In this document: positions 59,461 through 64,000 of the stretch, piece by piece
Layout of the letters: each line of letters begins with the position of its first letter
How positions within the stretch are numbered: the first letter of the stretch is position 1
NCBI GenBank assembly: GCA_934572335.1
Contig: CAKTKU010000002.1
Coordinates: 62,001 to 126,000 of the forward strand
DNA length: 64,000 bases
Direction: 5' to 3'
Source: an uncultured Oscillospiraceae bacterium
GTDB taxonomy: Bacteria > Bacillota > Clostridia > Oscillospirales > Oscillospiraceae
The notes under the pieces: generated by a model
What the model was told of the DNA's origin: nothing
The model's database searches: none
What the model saw: the letters and a program-made list of their open reading frames with translations, nothing else
Position numbers and translations under genes: made by a program

Positions 59461-61326
59461 TTACTTGGTGAAAGTGGTCATGCAGCTGCCGTCGGCAAAG
59501 ATGAACTGGATCTCATGCGTGCCGGCTTCAAGCGCCTCAATGACCGCAGAGGCGATGGTGACAGTGCCGTCCTCGGCAACCGTGAACTCGACCTCTACGC
59601 CGTCAATGAGGACCTTCACGACCGCGTTGGAGTTGAGCACAAACTCAAGGTCTCCGTCCGTCCACTGCTGACCCTTGCCCTCAAGCACAAGGTACTTCGC
59701 GTACAGAGGTGCAGAAGCGATAGCTGCGGCGGCAGCGGAAGTCTCGGTCTTGTTATCCTCTGCGGGTTTGGGGTCGGGGTCGGGCGTGGGTTTGGGGTCG
59801 GGGTCGGGCGTGGGTTTGGGGTCGGGGTCGGGCTTGGGCTCGGGAACGGTATAGGTCTCGCCGATCTTTACCTCAACGCCGTTGATGTAAATGGTGTTGC
59901 CGCTGTTGTTGACGATCTTTACGCCAACGGGAACGTCGTCGATTTTTTCACCATCGGGCGCTTTGACAACCGTGACGGTCCCGCCGTCCTTGGCAAGATC
60001 ATAGCCGGATTCGCCGACAGCGTACTTCCCGTTGCTCTCGACAACGACGGTATCCTCAACGTACTTACTGGGGTCAACACTGAACGTGCCGCCGGAAATG
60101 GCTATATTATTTCCCCTTATTGTACCCGTGAAATTTCCGCCGGAAATAGTTACGTTGCGGTCAGTATCCGGGTTCCAAATCACGTTATTACTGCTGCCTT
60201 TACCGGTGAATTTGCCGCCTTTTATGGTGATATTACTATTATGCAAATTATTCACCGTGCCGTCAATTTCAGCGCCATCTATTATAGTGGTCGAAACCGA
60301 AGAACTTCCACTCGAACTGGCGCCGCTGGATATAGCTCTATCATTACTACCGCCAACAACCTTCACACCTGAATTGATGGTCATATCCCCGCCGTCATTG
60401 CCCAACGCAGCAAAATTATCCGTATTGATGTAAGTCCCGCCATTCAATGTTGTTGTAGCGTCAGCGCATGTTTTAACCGTGTAAGAATTAGACGTGGTTT
60501 TAAGTATACCGCCGCCCACAGAATCATTGATAGTGAGATTTCCATAATTTTTGATGAGCTCACTTATCGTCCTGGACGTAATAGTGCGCCCGTTCAAATC
60601 AATGGTTATGGTTTGCCCGCTGCGGATCTCGTAGGATGGACTTCCTTCAATGTCGCTCTCGATCTTAATGGTATCTCCATTGTTAGCTTTAGCAATGGCT
60701 TCTTCGAGCGTCGGATACCACGTGCCGCCGATAGATGCCTCATTGCTGGAGACACCTGAGGTGCCTTCGCCCTCAAGCGTGGTGGTTTCCCGCACATACA
60801 ACAAGCGCGCCCGTGGAAATTTTGAGGTGCCTTCGCCCTCAAGCGTGGTGGGTTCCATGCCGATTTGGGCATCATCGCCGCCGGACGCACCATCCTCTTC
60901 CTTGGGTTCTTCATTCACATCGCCGGAGCCGTCGGATTCTTCTTCCGCAGGCTCTTTGTCGCCAGGATCGGACTGATTTTCGTCCTCACCATTGTCGCTG
61001 TCGTCTCCGTTTTCGGAGCTGCCCTCGGTGCTGCCGGGAGTACCGGCATCGCTGCCGCCAACGTTGCCATCATTGCCGCCGTTGCCAGCCTCTGAACCGT
61101 TGTCGTTCAGATTCGCGTCACCGGAGCCGCTGCCGGCACCATTGTCATTGTCATCGCCATCATCGGAATTATCCGAAGAATTGCCGCCATCCATGGTGGA
61201 AGAACCAGCCATGGAATTGTCACCGGAAAGTACCTGATCGTCGTCCGCAAAGGCGCAGGTAGGGATAAGTACGAGACATCCTATCAACGCAAGTATGACC
61301 GCCAATACCATTTTCTTTCCTTTCAT
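59461..61326 (-). CDS. Large secreted repeat protein (acidic, beta-helix-like, proline-rich)
   Basis: This is a 621-residue protein with a signal peptide (MVLAVILALIGCLVLIPTCAFA). Next comes a very acidic Asp/Ser/Gly/Asn-rich region (about 27-150), then two copies of TTLEGEGTS 22 residues apart. A parallel beta-helix-like region of strands ending in GG/N follows (about 200-440). Next is a tandem KPTPDPDP linker (about 495-525), and then a C-terminal domain (VEFTVAEDGTVTIASAVIEALEAGTHEIQFIFADGS) like those of Firmicute adhesins. There is no LPXTG or NPQTN sorting signal or lipobox, so it is probably released or held non-covalently. Function unknown, possibly surface binding. AAAGGAG precedes the ATG at 61326. 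Confidence 0.8.
   Translation of the reverse strand: MKGKKMVLAVILALIGCLVLIPTCAFADDDQVLSGDNSMAGSSTMDGGNSSDNSDDGDDNDNGAGSGSGDANLNDNGSEAGNGGNDGNVGGSDAGTPGSTEGSSENGDDSDNGEDENQSDPGDKEPAEEESDGSGDVNEEPKEEDGASGGDDAQIGMEPTTLEGEGTSKFPRARLLYVRETTTLEGEGTSGVSSNEASIGGTWYPTLEEAIAKANNGDTIKIESDIEGSPSYEIRSGQTITIDLNGRTITSRTISELIKNYGNLTINDSVGGGILKTTSNSYTVKTCADATTTLNGGTYINTDNFAALGNDGGDMTINSGVKVVGGSNDRAISSGASSSGSSSVSTTIIDGAEIDGTVNNLHNSNITIKGGKFTGKGSSNNVIWNPDTDRNVTISGGNFTGTIRGNNIAISGGTFSVDPSKYVEDTVVVESNGKYAVGESGYDLAKDGGTVTVVKAPDGEKIDDVPVGVKIVNNSGNTIYINGVEVKIGETYTVPEPKPDPDPKPTPDPDPKPTPDPDPKPAEDNKTETSAAAAAIASAPLYAKYLVLEGKGQQWTDGDLEFVLNSNAVVKVLIDGVEVEFTVAEDGTVTIASAVIEALEAGTHEIQFIFADGSCMTTFTK
59764..59835. repeat. Three tandem 24-bp units encoding KPTPDPDP
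   Basis: Three units of 24 bp (59764-59787, 59788-59811, 59812-59835) encode a proline-rich stalk in the secreted protein. The plus strand is very G-rich with repeated GGG and GGGG blocks, so it could form a quadruplex on the template strand of the gene. Confidence 0.9.
60757..60851. repeat. Duplicated 29-bp segment encoding TTLEGEGTS
   Basis: Identical 29-bp segments at 60757-60785 and 60823-60851 are offset by 66 bp (22 codons), keeping the frame. They look like a recent internal duplication in the secreted protein gene. Confidence 0.85.
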
Positions 61327-61739
61327 AGTTTTTCTCCTTTCTTAAAAAATCTATATTATCCCCAAGGAAAGCGGGGGTAATACCATGGTCAGTTTTCGCA
61401 GTTGTGTACAACTGCGAAAATTCGCGGATAATTGCGGCGTTGTGACCATGGGAAAAATTTCAGATTTGTTTAAAACGCTATTGAAATTCTGGAAACGGCG
61501 TGATAAAATAGACCCAACTTGAGCCAAAAAACCTATTATATAGGATGATTATTCACTAATACTCTCAAGTGTTTTTCGCAGTTGTACACTACTGCGAAAA
61601 GTATTCACCCGTTATGGATGGTATTCAACAGAAAATCCCGTTTATTTGCACAAATATATAAAAACGGAGCACCGCGAACATTGATTCACGGTGCTCCGTT
61701 GCTTTCAATTTGACTTGCTTTATTCTTTTGTATTTTCTT
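61327..61739. other. Gene-free region of about 410 bp with two related palindromes and a terminator
   Basis: This stretch is AT-rich compared with the rest of the window. It holds two 28-bp near-identical palindromes: 61393-61420 with 13-nt arms TTTTCGCAGTTGT, and 61573-61600 with 10-nt arms TTTTCGCAGT. CCATGGTCA (61383-61391) and TGACCATGG (61442-61450) are inverted arms around the first. A possible extended -10 (GATAAT) for the secreted protein lies near 61355. No open frame is convincing. It ends with the EamA gene's terminator. Confidence 0.7.
61661..61700 (-). terminator. Terminator of the EamA transporter gene
   Basis: AACGGAGCACCGCGAA (61663-61678) and TTCACGGTGCTCCGTT (61685-61700) form a 16-bp stem. 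It has one G-U pair in the minus-strand orientation and is followed there by TTTTTATAT. Confidence 0.88.
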
Positions 61740-62636
61740 TTACTCGCTCTTAACATTCAGCATAACGACTGACACAAGGATCAGCACTATCCCAAGTCCC
61801 GACAGCAGCGTGACCGGCTCGGCAAAGACGAGCGCACCGAGCAGTGTCGCGACCATCGGCTCCACCGTGGCGAGGATAGCGGCGCGGCTGGGCTCAACAT
61901 ACGTCAGCCCCCGCGTATATGCCGCAAACGGGATGACCGCTGTGACAAGCCCGGTCAGCACGACAAGCCACGCGAGCCGCCAAACGCTCTCCGCCGCGGC
62001 AAGCTTCGCGGTCATGTCCGCTGGGTCACAGATGATCCACGCGCCGGCGGCGGCAATGACGAAGGTATACGTCGTGACAGTGACCGCGCTGTATTTTTTC
62101 AGCGCGACGGAGCCGAGGATGCTGTACAGCCCGTACCCTATGCCGGAGCACAGCCCCACGATGAGCCCGCGCGCGGTCATCGCACCGCCGCCTATACCAG
62201 ACACGAGCACGCACCCGCCGAAGGCGCACACGAGCGCCGCGAGCTTCCGCGCCGTCATCCGCTCTTTAAAAAACACGCACGCCATCAGCATCACCCATAT
62301 CGGCGAGGTATAAAGCAGTATCGCCGCGGTGGAGAGTGTCATCATGTTTATCGCCGAGAAATAGCACACCGTGAAGAACAGTATGCTGCCCAGCCCCAGC
62401 CCGAGAAAGAGCGGGATGTCCCGCGCCGTTATCCACAGTTCGCCGCGCTCAAGCACGCAGTGCAGCGCCGCGAACACCACCGCCGCGACCGTCAGCCGCA
62501 GCGCGGCGATCTGTATCGAATCAAAGCCGTACTTCCCCATCGCGCGGACGAATATGCCCATGCTGCCCCAGAACACGCCCGCGATAATGACGAGCGCCGT
62601 TCCAAGCGCTGCCGTGTTTTCTTTGTTCTTTGTCAT
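61740..62636 (-). CDS. EamA/DMT-family transporter
   Basis: This is a 298-residue membrane protein with ten helices in two EamA repeats (first about 10-145, second about 155-295). Typical features are GVFWGSMGIFVRAMG, LLYTSPIWVMLMACVFFKERMT, and in the second half YTRGLTYVEPSRAAILATVEPMVATLLGALVFAEP. Members export or import amino acids, metabolites or drugs. The substrate is unknown. It is monocistronic with its own terminator. Confidence 0.92.
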   Translation of the reverse strand: MTKNKENTAALGTALVIIAGVFWGSMGIFVRAMGKYGFDSIQIAALRLTVAAVVFAALHCVLERGELWITARDIPLFLGLGLGSILFFTVCYFSAINMMTLSTAAILLYTSPIWVMLMACVFFKERMTARKLAALVCAFGGCVLVSGIGGGAMTARGLIVGLCSGIGYGLYSILGSVALKKYSAVTVTTYTFVIAAAGAWIICDPADMTAKLAAAESVWRLAWLVVLTGLVTAVIPFAAYTRGLTYVEPSRAAILATVEPMVATLLGALVFAEPVTLLSGLGIVLILVSVVMLNVKSE

Positions 62637-62869
62637 CTTCCCGCTCCGTCTTTCTTTATGTATTCCGGCATATCATACCCGCACGGTCTGGTGTTTGTCA
62701 ACATCTTTATGTTCCCCATGCACACTGCCGCGCGCGGCGGCGGAACAAAACCTCCCACGGCACGTCTATTATGTATATTTACAGGCAGATTTACATAATT
62801 TCCTCTTCCCTTTTTTGTGCGGATGAGGTATAATGTCTGCGTAAGTTTCAACAGGAGGCTACATATATT

Positions 62870-63658
62870 ATGAATAAAACCGTAAAAGTCCTGCTCATCG
62901 TGCTGTGCGTGGTGTGCGTGGGTGTGTTCTGCTTCAGCGGGTACAAGCTTTTCTCCACGCTCAATGAATACCGTGTCGCGCAGCGCTCATACGACAAAAT
63001 GAGCGAGCAGTTTGTTTCCACCGACGCCCCCACCGCTTCTCTTGCCCCCGTGACGGAGGCTGATTCCGCGCAGGAGGACAAGGAGGTCTCCCCCATCAAG
63101 GTCGATTTTGACCAGCTTCTCGCGCAGAACAGCGACGTGTGCGGCTGGCTTTACAGCAAGGACACCGTCATCAATTACCCCATCGCTCAGGGCTCTGACA
63201 ACAATGAGTACCTGCACCACCTGCTCGACGGCTCCTATAACTCCAGCGGCACGCTGTTTGTCGACTGCGAGTGCGGCCCGGAGTTCTCCGGCACGAACAC
63301 CGTCGTGTACGGCCACAACATGAAGGATGGGTCGATGTTCAACTCTCTCACGAATTACAAGGAGCAGAGCTATTATGACGAGCACCCCGTGATGTATCTC
63401 AACACCCCCAAGCAGAATTACAAGATCGAGATATTCTCCGCCTACATCTGCAATTACGACTCCGACACCTACACCCGCGACTTTTACTCTGCCGAGGATT
63501 ACGCCGCATGGCTGACCAAGATGCAGAGCCAGTCCGACTTTACCTCCGACGTTGAGGTCACAGAGAACGACCGCGTCATCACGCTGTCCACCTGCACCTA
63601 TGAATACGACAACGCACGCTTCGTCGTGCAGGGCAAGCTCGTCGCTCTCGACGGCTGA
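62870..63658 (+). CDS. srtB: Class B sortase
   Basis: This is a 262-residue sortase with an N-terminal signal anchor (VLLIVLCVVCVGVFCF). The catalytic triad is visible: His149 in VVYGHNMKDGSMF, Cys242 in ITLSTCTYE and Arg250 in DNARFVV. The extra N-terminal helix and YGHNM motif fit class B. Such enzymes anchor proteins with NPQTN-like or related sorting signals to the cell wall. No obvious substrate with such a signal lies in the window. GGAGGCTAC precedes the ATG. Confidence 0.94.
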   Translation: MNKTVKVLLIVLCVVCVGVFCFSGYKLFSTLNEYRVAQRSYDKMSEQFVSTDAPTASLAPVTEADSAQEDKEVSPIKVDFDQLLAQNSDVCGWLYSKDTVINYPIAQGSDNNEYLHHLLDGSYNSSGTLFVDCECGPEFSGTNTVVYGHNMKDGSMFNSLTNYKEQSYYDEHPVMYLNTPKQNYKIEIFSAYICNYDSDTYTRDFYSAEDYAAWLTKMQSQSDFTSDVEVTENDRVITLSTCTYEYDNARFVVQGKLVALDG

Positions 63659-63671
63659 TAAAAACTGAATT

Positions 63672-63696
63672 AGCCAGCCCCTTTGGGCTGGCTTTT
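63672..63696 (+). terminator. Terminator after the sortase gene
   Basis: AGCCAGCCC (63672-63680) and GGGCTGGCT (63685-63693) form a 9-bp stem with a CTTT loop, followed by TTT. Confidence 0.85.
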
Positions 63697-63746
63697 CACA
63701 GTGATAATTCGTCAAAATTTTATTTTTACATAAAGGAAGTGTCCAT

Positions 63747-64000
63747 ATGCGTATAGTCACAGTCAGCCGTGAGTTCGGCAGCGGCGGGCGCGAGGTCGGC
63801 AAGCGCCTTGCCGATGCGCTCGGCATTGAATATTACGACCGCGAGATCATTTCCGCGATTGCCAAGGAGGCGGAGATGGACGCGGGCTATGTTGAGCACG
63901 TGCTCGACAACAGTCTGCATTACAGCTACCCGCTCACGTTTTCTCACACGCTCTCGCTCAACTATTTCATCAACAGCAGTGCTCCCCAGCTGCTCGGCAT
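63747..64000 (+). CDS. Cytidylate kinase-like protein, N-terminal part only
   Basis: The frame starts with ATG at 63747 (ribosome site AAAGGAAG) and runs past the right edge; 84 codons are visible. MRIVTVSREFGSGGREVGKRLADALG is the P-loop opening of the cytidylate-kinase-like family (AAA_26), followed by YYDREIISAIAKEAEM. These stand-alone proteins resemble Cmk, but most are not the housekeeping CMP kinase; the phosphate acceptor is uncertain. Confidence 0.88.
   Translation, partial: MRIVTVSREFGSGGREVGKRLADALGIEYYDREIISAIAKEAEMDAGYVEHVLDNSLHYSYPLTFSHTLSLNYFINSSAPQLLG

Noticed and set aside
59764..59835. CRISPR-like array
   Set aside because: The units are contiguous 24-bp in-frame coding repeats without spacers; they encode a proline-rich linker.

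Overview
The window is a GC-rich chromosomal segment of a spore-forming, anaerobic Firmicute, most likely a gut Oscillospiraceae/Ruminococcaceae-type Clostridium. This placement is an inference. It rests on spoVAD, spoVAE, spoIIP and a SleB-type hydrolase, on a reverse rubrerythrin with rubredoxin and PerR, on an anaerobic sulfatase maturase and an isolated HypB, and on Shine-Dalgarno-rich, tightly packed operons. I see no tRNA, rRNA, CRISPR array, insertion sequence or prophage.

Layout. 1-4351: an Old Yellow Enzyme fragment and a GntP-type permease, divergent from a PucR-type activator and a Zn/NADP alcohol dehydrogenase. 4445-5830: spoVAD-spoVAE. 5936-13054: glycerol-1-phosphate dehydrogenase, a SIS-domain protein and a DeoR regulator, divergent from an FbpABC-type importer (fused double permease). 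13123-19931: a seven-gene operon of sulfatase, GlcNAc-kinase-like protein and an Ssu/Tau-type ABC importer with two permeases and two ATPases. It is divergent from its own DeoR regulator (20230-20982). 21058-26110: potA-potB-potCD (PotC-PotD fusion) followed by the anaerobic sulfatase maturase, behind an unusually long leader RNA. 26579-30254: truA, a membrane acyltransferase and a GT-C-like membrane protein.

30300-38106: an aromatic amino acid operon (aroF-tyrA-aroB-aroA-aroC-pheA-aroEK), preceded by a Phe/Tyr-rich leader peptide and an attenuator. 38224-39480: perR, reverse rubrerythrin and a 44-residue rubredoxin. 39552-45300: spoIIP, a TSCPD protein, a SleB-like hydrolase, rsmG, gph, a lone solute-binding protein and hypB. 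45522-50881: two YhgE/Pip membrane proteins around a small membrane protein. 50933-53246: an RNA methyltransferase, a carboxymuconolactone-decarboxylase-like protein and an esterase. 53418-57616: a FecBCD-type importer linked to a methyltransferase and an FmdE-domain protein. 57796-59302: an alpha/beta hydrolase and an XRE-AbrB fusion. 59461-61326: a large repeat-bearing secreted protein next to a region with two related 28-bp palindromes. 61740-64000: an EamA transporter, class B sortase and the start of a cytidylate-kinase-like gene.

The strongest unusual signals are regulatory. The aro operon carries what looks like a complete ribosome-mediated attenuator. The pot operon carries a roughly 370-nt structured leader that ends in a terminator 19 nt before potA. 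The FecBCD/methyltransferase/FmdE operon carries a three-copy operator at its promoter. The best candidates for less-described functional systems are the sulfatase/kinase/ABC operon, the FecBCD-methyltransferase-FmdE operon and the YhgE pair.
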